A DNA stretch of 64,000 nt from the NCBI RefSeq assembly GCF_003315515.1, contig NZ_QNRY01000007.1, positions 38,856 through 102,855 of the forward strand, given 5' to 3'. Numbering within the stretch: position 1 is the first letter of the stretch; each line of letters starts with the position of its first letter. Below, piece after piece: positions 40,877 to 50,973 of the stretch. The notes beneath the pieces are model-generated. The model did not search any database. It had not been told where the DNA came from and saw only the letters and a list, made by a program, of their open reading frames with translations. The translations under genes and the position numbers were made by a program. The stretch comes from Brenneria salicis ATCC 15712 = DSM 30166. Lineage in GTDB: Bacteria; Pseudomonadota; Gammaproteobacteria; Enterobacterales; Enterobacteriaceae.

Positions 40877-41917
40877 ATGCAATATCACCGTATTCCCCAT
40901 AGTGCTTTAGAAGTCAGTGTGCTGGGTCTTGGCACGATGACTTTTGGCGAACAGAATAGTGAAGCTGAAGCGCATGCACAGCTCGATCACGCCATTGCCG
41001 CTGGCGTTAACCTGATTGACACCGCAGAAATGTACCCTGTCCCGCCACGACCGGAAACCCAGGGGCTGACCGAAAGTTTTATCGGTTCATGGCTGAAATC
41101 CCGCGGCGGACGTGAAAAACTCATTCTGGCAAGCAAGGTTAGCGGCCCGACCCGCGGCAATGATAACGCTATTCGTCCACAACAAGCGCTGGATCGCAAA
41201 AACATCCGCGACGCGCTGGACGCCAGCCTTAAGCGCCTGAACACCGATTATATTGATTTATACCAATTGCACTGGCCGCAACGCCAAACCAACTGTTTCG
41301 GTAAACTGGGATATCAGTTTACCGAAGACAAACCGGCGGTGACTCTGCTGGAAACATTGGAAGCGCTGAATGAGCAGGTCAGAGCCGGTAAGATTCGTTA
41401 CATCGGCGTTTCCAACGAAACGCCCTGGGGCGTGATGCGCTATCTGCATCTGGCTGAGAAACACGAATTGCCGCGCATCGTATCGATTCAAAACCCTTAC
41501 AGCCTGCTCAACCGCAGTTTTAAAGTGGGGTTGGCGGAGATCAGTCAGCATGAAGGGGTGGAACTGCTGGCGTACTCGTCGTTAGCGTTTGGGACGCTGA
41601 CAGGGAAATACCTTAATGGCGCAAAACCTGCTGGCGCCCGTAATACGTTGTTCAGCCGCTTTACCCGTTACACCGCGCCCCATACTGAGTCGGCAATCGA
41701 GGAATACGTCGCGATGGCGCGCAAACATGGCCTGGATCCGGCGCAGATGGCGTTGGCTTTCGTCCGCCAGCAACCGTTTGTCGCCACCACCTTGCTGGGG
41801 GCTACCTCGGTGGAACAACTCAAGATCAACCTGGCGAGTCAGGATCTGACGTTAAATAGCGAGATTATGGACGAACTGGAAGCGATCCACCGCCGCTTTA
41901 CGATCCCAGCGCCGTAA
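40877..41917 (+). CDS. tas: Tas, aldo-keto reductase family protein
   Basis: NADP-dependent aldo-keto reductase of 346 residues, the same length as E. coli Tas, whose gene was found as a suppressor of tyrosine auxotrophy. AKR catalytic residues are visible in order: Asp in LIDTAEMYPVP, the Tyr in that same segment, Lys in LASKVSGP and His in YQLHWPQ. The cofactor end VATTLLGATSVEQL is present. The frame extends 37 codons upstream, but ATG 40877 (MQYHRIPHS) matches the family and has an AAGGAAG site. It converges on the autotransporter gene. Confidence 0.94.
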   Translation: MQYHRIPHSALEVSVLGLGTMTFGEQNSEAEAHAQLDHAIAAGVNLIDTAEMYPVPPRPETQGLTESFIGSWLKSRGGREKLILASKVSGPTRGNDNAIRPQQALDRKNIRDALDASLKRLNTDYIDLYQLHWPQRQTNCFGKLGYQFTEDKPAVTLLETLEALNEQVRAGKIRYIGVSNETPWGVMRYLHLAEKHELPRIVSIQNPYSLLNRSFKVGLAEISQHEGVELLAYSSLAFGTLTGKYLNGAKPAGARNTLFSRFTRYTAPHTESAIEEYVAMARKHGLDPAQMALAFVRQQPFVATTLLGATSVEQLKINLASQDLTLNSEIMDELEAIHRRFTIPAP

Positions 41918-41976
41918 TGTCCGCCAATATCGTTTGATGCGCCGCCCCTATCGGAGCGGCGTACCATCATACTCAC

Positions 41977-44900
41977 TCAGAATGTCGCGCTGAACTGCAT
42001 CCTGACGCTGTCGTCACGCGTATTTTTCCCCAACATGCCCTGATAACCCAGCGACAGTTTTCCGCTTTGCATCAGCCCCAAAGACATCCCTGCGCGCAGC
42101 AGCAAGGCATCGCGTTCAGCGCCCGACTTGATGGCGAATTCGTCGCCACGGGCAAAACGCAGCCGCATTTGATTATCATCAGACAGCATACGGCGCTGGT
42201 AGCCCGCATCCGTATAAAAAGCGACCGGCAACGGAGCGGAAAAACGCAGTTCACTGCGTAGCCCCAGCGTGGAAAACGCTGTGCCGCCAGTTTGCTTGCG
42301 CCAGTTTAGCGCCGCCTCACCGCCGTTTTCCCGTGCGCCGGGCATGTTCATCCAGACATAAGCCGCGTTGCCATAGGGCTCAAGGCTAAAATGATCGTTA
42401 AACGCAAAGCGGTGACTGGCCTCAGCAAAGCCCTGTGCCAGATGAGCACGGTAATTCGATCGCGCCCGACTCTCCAGCCCCGGCACGGTGATCGAACGTT
42501 CGCTTGCCATATCCAGATAGCTATATGTCGTACCGGCGCGGACGTCCATGCCCCACAGCGTGCTCCCCCAGAAACCCGCGAGATGATAGGCGGTGACATC
42601 CGTGCTGGACGCACGCTCATCGATTTTTATCTTGCTTTTCTCACTGCCGAGCGCAAAACCCAGGGTACTGTTTTCACCGATTGCATTACCGTTGCCGATT
42701 AAAAAGCCATAACCGCTATGCGTCACCTGGGCGAATCCCGGTTGTTCCACCTGCTCTTCATTAGCCCAGGAACTTAACCACAACGCATCCGCTTTCCCTT
42801 CACGCATCGAGCTATTGATAACGTCGCGCACATACCGACTACGCTGAAACATTGCGGAACGGGACGCGGCATAAATCTCACCGTTGAGGTTATCAAATGC
42901 GGCGCGGGCGGCTTCTTCACTTCTTGTATCGGCTATCATCGCAAAAACCTGGCCACGCTTCTGACTGTCAATCGCCTGGGCGACAGCGCTTTGATTAAGA
43001 TTTTGCGCCACGTCGCTGAATGCCCGGCTATTACGCGCCACCTCCAGATAAGCCTGCTGGTCGCTGTAGCTCAGCGTATCGATCAGAAAAAGCGTCTGGC
43101 GCGGCGAGGTCAGCGGTTCAAAGGCTCCGGTTAGCTTGCCGCCCACGTTGACCAGCGAAAAACGCTCGCCAAACGCCTGCGGATACGCGTTTGTCAGCAT
43201 GACTTTTCCCGCCAGATGCGCGTCCTGCGTAACCCTCAGGCTATCCGTCCGGCCCTGTTCATCAACCTCAAACGCATAGATGCCGCCTTGCCGGAAAGTT
43301 ACATTGCCTACGGTCAATGTTCCAATGGACGTGCCGGGCGAGAGCGTAGCGCCGTCATCAACCGTCACGCTGCCGGCAATCTTGCCATGACCGCTCAGCG
43401 TCGCGGCGGATTGCACCCAGACATCGCCAGCCAGACTGCCTGTTCCCCCCGCGACAGCGCCGACCACAACCTCGCCGCCCTGGATGATGGTGGGCCCGGC
43501 ATAGCTGTTATCGCCCGTCAGATAAAGCGTGCCATCACCTTGCTTACGCAAACCGACGTCGCGCCCAAACAACGCGCTTTGGGGATTTTGATTGCGAACC
43601 TGAACAATGTCATTACGCCAGGCGCTATCCACGCCCTGGGTATCAATGCCATACAAAGCATACTCGCCGCCGTTCGCCCCGCCGCCAATATCGTCATCGC
43701 TCAGCCGCCGCGCGTTCAGCGCGCCCGGCCCTTGCACCGCTTTATAAGCGTTCACGATCCCCTGGCCGAACAGCGATTGATATTCGTCCTCAGGCAGCAC
43801 AGTGATATTCTGCTCGCTGGCCGCTTCAAGGATCATATCTCGCAACCGCTCCTTCACATCGTTGGGGGTTAAATCTGTGATTAACGAGCCAAGCAGAGCA
43901 TTTATCTCGTCTTCAGTGACCGTGAAATCGCGTCGGGTTGAATAAAATTTCAGCGTAGTATTGAGCAGATTCATGTCGCCATCGTATTCGTCGCGGGCGA
44001 GCATTATCGCTTTGGGACGATTATCGTCGCGCAACGGCGTCGCGGTGGAAAGTAAGACATCGGCAATCTGTTTACCGTCCAGATAGGGAAACGCTTCGCT
44101 AACCAGCGCGCCGACGACCGCCACGTAGGGCGCGGAAAACGAGGTACCACTGAACCTGGCATAAGAATTCTTTTCTGAGGTGGTGGAAACATCCACCCCT
44201 GGCGCCAGCAGACTGTATTCGCTGGCCCCCAAAGCCAGGTTACTGAATAGAGCGATAAAGGCCGCGCTATTGGAAGATTGCCGGGGATCATACGTCATCA
44301 CGTTGAGCCAATTGTTGCCAATCCGGTTCTCCTGACCAGTAACCTCCAACCATGTGGGCAACCCGGCCAGCAACGCGGGTGTCAGATGTCCTTCATTCCC
44401 TGCGGATAGAACCATCAATTTTCCGCCTGAAGTGATTTTTTCCGCCAAATCGGTAAAACTGGGTATCAAGAGATTGTCTATCTCATCCCTGATCCCGGGA
44501 GAATAGCTATCGATATCATCATAATAGAGCGAAAGACCCCAGCTATTATTGATAATTTTGACATCCGGGTATTCCGCGATTTCTCCTATCGTCTGAGCGA
44601 CGCTGGCAATGCTGAGATCGGTGCCGAGCGCCAGCAGATTGGCATTGTATGCAATGCCATGTACGCCGATACCATTCTTTGCCGCGCCTATCACCCCGGC
44701 AACAGCGCGGCCATGCGGCCATCCATCGGCAGCGGAGCTAATCCAGCGCGTTCTACCGTCCACCCGTCCCAGAAACTCCGGCCCTGACAAATCGGCGCTG
44801 GAATCAATAATCCCAACGGTTACGCCCCGACCACTAAATCCCAGTGCGTAAGCATCCGCCGCTTGTATCGAATCCAGCGACGCTGCATTGCTCAGATATT

Positions 44901-45087
44901 CCGGCGTTCGAAAATCTTTAGCGGTCGCCGCCAGCAATGACGTCGCCGGAAGACAAGCCATTACCCAGAGTGCGACCGTCAACAACCGTGACCACTGGCG
45001 GAATCTCGTTTTATGACTGATTACGTTTAGACATGACGTGTGCGTTCCATGCTCGAAACCAGGCATTACCCTGGAAAAAATCTCCAT
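41977..45087 (-). CDS. Subtilisin-like serine protease autotransporter (type Va)
   Basis: Predicted surface or secreted protease of 1036 residues, exported by its own beta-barrel. A signal peptide (LLTVALWVMACLPATSLLA, about residues 35-53) precedes an S8 peptidase domain with Asp near 95 (GIIDSSADL), His near 125 (GWPHGRAVAGVIG), Asn near 231 (SAGNEG) and Ser near 316 (FSGTSFSAPYVA). A passenger beta-helix region with GTLYLTGDNSYAGPT repeats follows (about 520-600), then a 12-strand barrel (about 770-1036) ending in the terminal Phe of QFSATF. Start 45087 has a GGAGGG site four bases upstream; a GTG seven codons earlier is less likely. Resembles enterobacterial S8 autotransporters in architecture; the substrate is unknown. 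Confidence 0.85.
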   Translation of the reverse strand: MEIFSRVMPGFEHGTHTSCLNVISHKTRFRQWSRLLTVALWVMACLPATSLLAATAKDFRTPEYLSNAASLDSIQAADAYALGFSGRGVTVGIIDSSADLSGPEFLGRVDGRTRWISSAADGWPHGRAVAGVIGAAKNGIGVHGIAYNANLLALGTDLSIASVAQTIGEIAEYPDVKIINNSWGLSLYYDDIDSYSPGIRDEIDNLLIPSFTDLAEKITSGGKLMVLSAGNEGHLTPALLAGLPTWLEVTGQENRIGNNWLNVMTYDPRQSSNSAAFIALFSNLALGASEYSLLAPGVDVSTTSEKNSYARFSGTSFSAPYVAVVGALVSEAFPYLDGKQIADVLLSTATPLRDDNRPKAIMLARDEYDGDMNLLNTTLKFYSTRRDFTVTEDEINALLGSLITDLTPNDVKERLRDMILEAASEQNITVLPEDEYQSLFGQGIVNAYKAVQGPGALNARRLSDDDIGGGANGGEYALYGIDTQGVDSAWRNDIVQVRNQNPQSALFGRDVGLRKQGDGTLYLTGDNSYAGPTIIQGGEVVVGAVAGGTGSLAGDVWVQSAATLSGHGKIAGSVTVDDGATLSPGTSIGTLTVGNVTFRQGGIYAFEVDEQGRTDSLRVTQDAHLAGKVMLTNAYPQAFGERFSLVNVGGKLTGAFEPLTSPRQTLFLIDTLSYSDQQAYLEVARNSRAFSDVAQNLNQSAVAQAIDSQKRGQVFAMIADTRSEEAARAAFDNLNGEIYAASRSAMFQRSRYVRDVINSSMREGKADALWLSSWANEEQVEQPGFAQVTHSGYGFLIGNGNAIGENSTLGFALGSEKSKIKIDERASSTDVTAYHLAGFWGSTLWGMDVRAGTTYSYLDMASERSITVPGLESRARSNYRAHLAQGFAEASHRFAFNDHFSLEPYGNAAYVWMNMPGARENGGEAALNWRKQTGGTAFSTLGLRSELRFSAPLPVAFYTDAGYQRRMLSDDNQMRLRFARGDEFAIKSGAERDALLLRAGMSLGLMQSGKLSLGYQGMLGKNTRDDSVRMQFSATF

Positions 45088-45218
45088 ATACCCTCCATAG
45101 TATTTCACATCACAGGCAAAAAACCGCCTTCAAACGCTTTACGTTATACCGCGTTAGCATTACTAAAGAAAAAGTTATGAAACTATAATAATTGTAAGAA
45201 AATACGATATAACAAAAG

Positions 45219-45250
45219 AAAAAGGCAACATTCGAAAATGTTGCCTTTTT
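45219..45250 (-). terminator. Terminator downstream of yggN
   Basis: Perfect 14-bp stem AAAAAGGCAACATT/AATGTTGCCTTTTT with four-base loop, 30 bases after the yggN stop on the minus strand. A T run ends the hairpin in both directions, so it may also act the other way. Confidence 0.85.
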
Positions 45251-45279
45251 ATAATCGATTGAAAATTATTAAAAATAAT

Positions 45280-45993
45280 TTACTTGACTGACTGAAATAA
45301 ATTATTACGTTTGTTTTCCAATGTAGTGACGCGTTGGCACACATCACGACCAAACTGTTGAAATTCCATTTCCTGATTGTTCCACTCAGTCTGAATCGCT
45401 TTTTGTAACCCGCCGAGATTGCCCATCATCGCCTGTAATGGGTTGCCGCCGCTGGACATCTGTTTTACGCCCATTTCATTGAGACTGTCCTGCAAGACGC
45501 CGCCCATACTCTGCTGCACCAGTTGCTTGCCATCCTGCTCGACCTGTTTGATCGCCTGATGGTGGAAGGTCAATCCATCGCTGCGGTGTTCAATGATGCG
45601 ATTCATCTGCTGCTTGAGTTGCTTATCGAGCGTCGTCAGACGGTTACGCACATTACTGTCGCTGCCCAACTCCTGTACAATGATTTTATCCAGCGCGACG
45701 CGCGCTTTTTCCAGATGTTGCCGTGCCCCCTGATCGATCCACGGGATCTGCTGGCGCAGATCGTCCTGATAGGCTTTCGACTGCCGGCGTTGCTCGGCAT
45801 TCAACGTCAAGGGCGTACCGTTACGTACCATATCTCCCTGCGGTGAAATCTGTAAATTCCCACTGGCGCCAACCACCTGCACCTGCTGCGGGCTGATGAT
45901 GATATCGTCCTGCGGATTAACGCTACACTGATACGCGGCCTGAGCCTGCCAGGACATTAACATCAGTAAACCGAGAGTCATTTTACGCAACAT
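45280..45993 (-). CDS. yggN: YggN, DUF2884 periplasmic protein
   Basis: Exported protein of 237 residues, function unknown, matching E. coli YggN (239) in layout. Signal peptide MLRKMTLGLLMLMSWQAQA leads to AYQCSVNPQDDIIISPQ. The rest is largely helical with ALDKIIVQELG, RIIEHRSDGLTFHHQAI and GNLGGLQKAIQTEWNNQ. The ATG at 45993 is the natural signal-peptide start; the frame is open 14 codons upstream without a good site. It is separated from yggL by a 110-base gap. Confidence 0.9.
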   Translation of the reverse strand: MLRKMTLGLLMLMSWQAQAAYQCSVNPQDDIIISPQQVQVVGASGNLQISPQGDMVRNGTPLTLNAEQRRQSKAYQDDLRQQIPWIDQGARQHLEKARVALDKIIVQELGSDSNVRNRLTTLDKQLKQQMNRIIEHRSDGLTFHHQAIKQVEQDGKQLVQQSMGGVLQDSLNEMGVKQMSSGGNPLQAMMGNLGGLQKAIQTEWNNQEMEFQQFGRDVCQRVTTLENKRNNLFQSVK

Positions 45994-46103
45994 ATTTTCT
46001 CCTGAAGAAACAACGACGGAGGCGGGTAGAATCACTAGCCAGACGAAAAAGGCTGAATAACAATGATATGAGTAACAGTGGCGTTACTCAGCCGCGCCCT
46101 GAT

Positions 46104-46448
46104 TTACAACAGGTCTTCGGGTAAATTCCACCAGATGTCAAACAGATCGCTAACTTTAACATCGGTCAGTTTCTGCTCTTCCAGCCAGCGGTTGACCAGT
46201 TGACGGTGTTCATCGGTGCAATGGCCGATCTTCTGCAAGCAGATTAATCCTTCCCATTGCAGATAACCGCTGCCTTCAAACGCCAGGCCATTCGGTTCAA
46301 TGACGTCATCAACGAATTCATCCATCATGCGATCGATATCTTCGACGCTGGTCCCTTGCGGGAAACGCCAGCTAACGGAAAAACCTAATTCCTGAAACTC
46401 ATCAATGTGCAATTTTTTCCGTAAACGACGGCTACGAGCTTGTGCCAT
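46104..46448 (-). CDS. yggL: YggL, DUF469 (UPF0234-like) family protein
   Basis: Small cytosolic protein of 114 residues in the DUF469 family, linked in E. coli to the 50S ribosomal subunit; its molecular role is not settled. The basic N-terminus AQARSRRLRKKLHIDEFQELGFS is followed by the compact domain with DFVDDVIEPNGLAFEGSG and CTDEHRQLVNRWLEEQ. It begins one base after the trmB stop, so trmB-yggL is one operon. Confidence 0.88.
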   Translation of the reverse strand: MAQARSRRLRKKLHIDEFQELGFSVSWRFPQGTSVEDIDRMMDEFVDDVIEPNGLAFEGSGYLQWEGLICLQKIGHCTDEHRQLVNRWLEEQKLTDVKVSDLFDIWWNLPEDLL

Positions 46449-46449
46449 G

Positions 46450-47169
46450 TCAATTCATCCTCTCAAACATAAGATCCCAAACGCCATGCCCCAAACGCTG
46501 GCCGCGAGCTTCAAATTTCGTCAGCGGACGTGATCGCGGCCGCTCAACGTAGTCATTATTGTCAGAAAGATTGCGATAGCCTGCGACAGCACTCATCACT
46601 TCGAGCATATGTTGCGCATAAGGTTCCCAGTCTGTAGCCATATGGAAGACGCCGCCAATCTTCAACTTGCGTTGCACCAGTTCCACAAAGGGCGTCTGCA
46701 CGATACGGCGTTTGTTATGCCGGGCTTTATGCCACGGATCAGGGAAGAAAAGCTGCACCATCGACAGCGAACCATCGGAGATCATGTTTTCCAACACTTC
46801 CCCCGCGTCATGGCACATGACGCGCAGGTTGCCGATATCCGCCTCATGCGCTGACGCAAGACAGGCGCCCACGCCGGGCAAATGCACCTCAATCCCCATG
46901 AAATCCTGTTCTGGATGTTGCGCGGCCATGGTCACCAACGATGCGCCCATGCCAAAACCAATTTCCAGCACCACCGGCGCTTCACGACCAAATAGTGAGC
47001 TAAATACCAGCGGTTCCGTCTGATATTCCACGCCCATCACCGGCCAATAGTTATCCAGCGCCAATTGTTGCCCGTTGGTCAGACGTCCCTGACGACGAAC
47101 AAAACTGCGTATCCGACGCAGCGGGCGTCCGTTTTCATCAAATTCCGGCGAGATGACATTGTTAATCAT
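46450..47169 (-). CDS. trmB: tRNA (guanine-N7)-methyltransferase TrmB
   Basis: SAM-dependent enzyme that makes m7G46 in tRNA. It is 239 residues, the same as E. coli TrmB (YggH). The SAM-binding motif [13 protein letters not shown] is near residue 67-79, and the family-specific [16 protein letters not shown] is near 140-155, with the tRNA-recognition C-terminus [17 protein letters not shown]. Divergent from mutY across about 160 bases, as in E. coli. Confidence 0.96.
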   Translation of the reverse strand: MINNVISPEFDENGRPLRRIRSFVRRQGRLTNGQQLALDNYWPVMGVEYQTEPLVFSSLFGREAPVVLEIGFGMGASLVTMAAQHPEQDFMGIEVHLPGVGACLASAHEADIGNLRVMCHDAGEVLENMISDGSLSMVQLFFPDPWHKARHNKRRIVQTPFVELVQRKLKIGGVFHMATDWEPYAQHMLEVMSAVAGYRNLSDNNDYVERPRSRPLTKFEARGQRLGHGVWDLMFERMN

Positions 47170-47333
47170 AAAGCGTGCTTACTGGCTGTCCGATTTCATT
47201 AAGGAAACGCGCATTATGCAAGGATACTGTGGTTTAGCAAGTCTGCCGCCTCGGAAAGTTCCGGTTTACAGCACCATGACTCTGTGCTGGAATCGCTGTC
47301 AGACTTTTACCTGCCGGATAGTGATCCCATTTT

Positions 47334-48416
47334 ATGATGCAAGCGCAACAGTTCGCGCACCAGGTGCTGAACTGGTATCAGCGTTATGGCCGCAAAACCC
47401 TGCCATGGCAGCTTGAGAAAACGCCCTATAAAGTATGGCTGTCCGAAGTGATGTTGCAACAAACTCAGGTCGCCACAGTCATTCCCTATTTTCAGCGCTT
47501 CATGGCCCGCTTCCCTGATGTGAACGCCTTGGCGAATGCGCCGCTGGATGAAGTGCTGCACCTGTGGACCGGGCTGGGCTATTACGCCCGCGCCCGCAAT
47601 CTGCACAAAGCCGCGCAAACCATCGCTTCCCGACACGACGGCGTTTTCCCGACCACATTCGATGAGGTGGCCGATTTACCCGGTGTCGGTCGCTCCACCG
47701 CCAGCGCCATTCTGTCTCTGTCGCTGGGACAGCACTACCCGATCCTGGACGGCAACGTAAAACGCGTACTGGCGCGCTGCTATGCGGTTGATGGCTGGCC
47801 GGGTAAAAAAGAGGTCGAAAAACGGCTGTGGACATTAAGCGAAGCGGTGACGCCAGCCGACGGCGTCAGCCAGTTCAACCAGGCGATGATGGATTTGGGC
47901 GCAATGGTGTGTACCCGCAGTCGTCCCAAATGCGAACTGTGTCCTCTCAATACAGGTTGCATCGCTTATGTCAACCAGAACTGGACGCAATATCCCGGCA
48001 AAAAGCCGAAACAAACGCTGCCGGAAAAAACCGGTTGGTTTCTGTTGCTGCAACAAGGTTCAAAAGTATGGCTGCAACAACGCCCCGCCGTTGGGCTGTG
48101 GGGAGGATTATTCTGCTTTCCGCAATTCAGCGCACGCCATGAATTGGAACAATGGGTACAACAACGCGGTCTGAATGTTAACGCACTCCAGCAATTGAAC
48201 GCGTTTCGTCATACATTCAGCCATTTCCATCTGGACATCGTGCCGTTCTGGTTGCACGTCGGCGAGCAGGATCGTTCACTACAAAGGTCCTGCGTGGATG
48301 AAGGCGCAGGTCTCTGGTATAACTTAGCGCAGCCGCCTGCTGTCGGATTGGCTACCCCGGTTAAGCGCCTGCTGCGGGAATTGGCCCCGCCGCAGTCAGC
48401 ATGGCTGAACGCCTGA
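47334..48416 (+). CDS. mutY: Adenine DNA glycosylase MutY
   Basis: Removes adenine mispaired with 8-oxo-guanine or guanine. It is 360 residues, against 350 in E. coli. Glu catalytic segment is [17 protein letters not shown], the helix-hairpin-helix is [13 protein letters not shown] followed by catalytic Asp in [12 protein letters not shown], and the 4Fe-4S cluster Cys cluster is [17 protein letters not shown] (residues 196-212). The C-terminal Nudix-like domain recognises 8-oxo-G. Start may be either of two adjacent ATGs (47334 or 47337). yggX and mltC follow on the same strand. Confidence 0.96.
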   Translation: MMQAQQFAHQVLNWYQRYGRKTLPWQLEKTPYKVWLSEVMLQQTQVATVIPYFQRFMARFPDVNALANAPLDEVLHLWTGLGYYARARNLHKAAQTIASRHDGVFPTTFDEVADLPGVGRSTASAILSLSLGQHYPILDGNVKRVLARCYAVDGWPGKKEVEKRLWTLSEAVTPADGVSQFNQAMMDLGAMVCTRSRPKCELCPLNTGCIAYVNQNWTQYPGKKPKQTLPEKTGWFLLLQQGSKVWLQQRPAVGLWGGLFCFPQFSARHELEQWVQQRGLNVNALQQLNAFRHTFSHFHLDIVPFWLHVGEQDRSLQRSCVDEGAGLWYNLAQPPAVGLATPVKRLLRELAPPQSAWLNA

Positions 48417-48427
48417 GCAATTAATGA

Positions 48428-48709
<282 letters not shown>

Positions 48710-48763
48710 TACCGCAGGGTCAGACGATCCTGTTACGTCTTTCATTCCGACACGGCTTTTTAT

Positions 48764-49837
48764 ATGAAGAAAACTTTAGCTTTGCTGGTTATCGCGCCGT
48801 TACTGATCTCCTGCTCAGGGAGCAAAGATAACGCCGTCAATGAACAATTTATCAAGGATACCAATGCGTTCGATATTCTGATGGGGCAGTTCGCCCACAA
48901 CATTGAGAATATCTGGGGTATGAACGAAGTCCTGATCGCCGGGCCGAAAGATTACGTAAAATATAGCGACCAATATCAAACACGCAGTCACATCAATTTT
49001 GATGCGGGTACGATCACCATTGAGACTATTTCGGCGACCAATTCCGTCGCCAGCCTGCGTCAGGCCATTATCACCACCTTGCTGATGGGCGATGACGCCA
49101 CCAACACCGATCTTTACTCCGACGCCAATGATATTCAGATCAGCCGCGAACCGATGCTGTATGGTCAGGTGCTGGATAACACTGGCCAGCCGATCCGCTG
49201 GGAAGGGCGCGCCGCCAGCTTTGCCGATTACCTGCTCCAGAACCGGTTGCAACAACAAAATTCCGGGCTGCATGTTATCTGGTCCGTCACCATTCAGTTG
49301 GTTCCCAACCATCTGGACAAACGTGCGCACAAATATCTGCCGCTGGTGCGTAAAGCCGCCGAGCGCTATGGCATTGAAGAATCGTTGATTCTGGCGATTA
49401 TGCAGACGGAATCCAGTTTCAACCCCTATGCGGTCAGCCGCTCCGACGCACTCGGTTTGATGCAGGTCGTCCAGCACAGTGCGGGCCGCGATGTATTCAA
49501 AATGAAAGGAAAATGGGGACAGCCCAGCCGCAGCTATCTGTTTGATCCAGAAAACAACATTGATGCCGGTACTGCTTATCTGTCGATTCTGAAGAACAAC
49601 TATCTGGCCGGAATAGCAGACCCAACCTCACGGCGTTATGCGGTGATCACCGCTTATAACGGCGGCGCGGGCAGTGTCCTGCGGGTGTTCTCCAGCGACC
49701 GGGATCGCGCGGTGGGCATTATCAATAATATGTCGCCCAGCGATGTTTATCAGACGCTGACCACCAAACATCCGTCAGGCGAGTCTCGACGTTATCTGTA
49801 TAAAGTCAATTCCGCCCAGAAGAATTACCGTCGCTAG
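48764..49837 (+). CDS. mltC: Membrane-bound lytic transglycosylase C
   Basis: Outer-membrane lipoprotein lytic transglycosylase, 357 residues (359 in E. coli). Lipobox LISC with Cys 17 follows [14 protein letters not shown]. The N-terminal MltC domain (about 30-185) is followed by an SLT domain: catalytic Glu in [12 protein letters not shown] near residue 217, then [10 protein letters not shown] and [15 protein letters not shown]. The mutY-yggX-mltC order matches E. coli. In E. coli mltC is followed by nupG; here an AraC-type gene follows. Confidence 0.95.
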   Translation: MKKTLALLVIAPLLISCSGSKDNAVNEQFIKDTNAFDILMGQFAHNIENIWGMNEVLIAGPKDYVKYSDQYQTRSHINFDAGTITIETISATNSVASLRQAIITTLLMGDDATNTDLYSDANDIQISREPMLYGQVLDNTGQPIRWEGRAASFADYLLQNRLQQQNSGLHVIWSVTIQLVPNHLDKRAHKYLPLVRKAAERYGIEESLILAIMQTESSFNPYAVSRSDALGLMQVVQHSAGRDVFKMKGKWGQPSRSYLFDPENNIDAGTAYLSILKNNYLAGIADPTSRRYAVITAYNGGAGSVLRVFSSDRDRAVGIINNMSPSDVYQTLTTKHPSGESRRYLYKVNSAQKNYRR

Positions 49838-49859
49838 CGATTATTTCAATCATTCTGGC

Positions 49860-49890
49860 TGAGCCTCTGGCATGGATGAGCAGAGGCTCA
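49860..49890 (+). terminator. Hairpin after mltC
   Basis: Perfect ten-base stem TGAGCCTCTG/CAGAGGCTCA with an 11-base loop, 22 bases after the mltC stop. It has no clear T run, so it could be a weak terminator or a stabilising hairpin. Confidence 0.45.
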
Positions 49891-49927
49891 ATATCATAAA
49901 ACCACCTGACCGCATAAGGGAACTGGC

Positions 49928-50973
49928 ATGCCCGCGATACCGCTACCTTTTATCACCGCGTTTCTGTTAATCGTCCTTTTCCTGCGAATTCGGCACATTA
50001 ACGGCAAAGCGCGTTCGACAAAAACAGAAACCGCGTTTATTGCCGCCAGTTGTCTTACTATCACCCTGTGCGGACTCCACTGGGGAACATCGGTTCCACT
50101 GCCAGCCTTTTTTCAGCCGATTGCCGCAGCCTCTGTGCCGCCGCTGTTTTGGCTTTGCAGCAAACCTGTCAATAACGATAGCAAACCGCTGGTACGCTAC
50201 TTTCGGCATCTGCTTCCCGTGATCGGCGTGGCTCTCCTTATAACCATGAGAGCCCACATCAACTTGCCGCTGCTCGATTTATCGCTGCTGATGATTTACG
50301 CCGGCTATGGCACGGCGCTGGTTCACTCGTCACGCGCTATTCCATCGGCATCCCATCGGTGGAAGAAAATAGGTTTTCTGGCAGGCGTTTATTTCATCTG
50401 CTCAGGGATGGCTGATATCGCCATCGCGCTGGATCTGGAGATTTTTGGCGGCAGGCGGGCGCCCGGAATGATTGCCGCCGCCCACATTGCCACGCTGATT
50501 GTCCTGACTTTGCTGATTGTAACCAGGGATCCTTCTCTGGCGGAAACGGCTGAGAAAAATAAAGACGGCATCGAAATACAGCCTGCCAGCCCTGAAGATC
50601 GGGCGCTGGCAGACAAACTGGATCAATTGATTCGCGCTCACCATCTCTATACCGATCCCTCTATGACGATCCAACGCCTTGCCCGACGGTTGGGCATCCC
50701 CACCCGGCAACTATCGGAAGCCATTAATCGCGTTCATGGGCGTATATTTCTCAGATCATGAATGGCTATCGTATTGATGAAGCCAGACGGTTACTCAGCC
50801 AGACCGATTCACGCATCACCGACATCATGTTGGCCTGTGGTTTCCAGACCAAATCAAACTTCAACCGGGAGTTTTTAAAATTCACAGGGATGTCCCCCAG
50901 TCACTGGCGACGCGCCAACACCCCATCAGCATCCGCTAATTCTGTTGCCACGTCCGCATCAGAAAGCCATTGA
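49928..50973 (+). pseudogene. AraC-type regulator with membrane N-terminus, frameshifted in the DNA-binding domain
   Basis: The N-terminal part (about 210 residues) has seven or so hydrophobic segments, followed by an AraC/XylS double helix-turn-helix. This class of membrane-bound AraC regulators senses envelope or external signals; the target is unknown. The frame from ATG 49928 stops at 50761 after VHGRIFLRS, in the middle of the DNA-binding domain. The rest, NGYRIDEARRLLSQTDSRIT to FTGMSPSHWRR, continues in the next frame to 50973. Inserting a single A near 50743 would give VHGRNISQIMNGYR and an intact domain of about 347 residues. Possible sequencing error or a true mutation. Its last 38 bases overlap the converging hydrolase gene. 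Confidence 0.72.
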
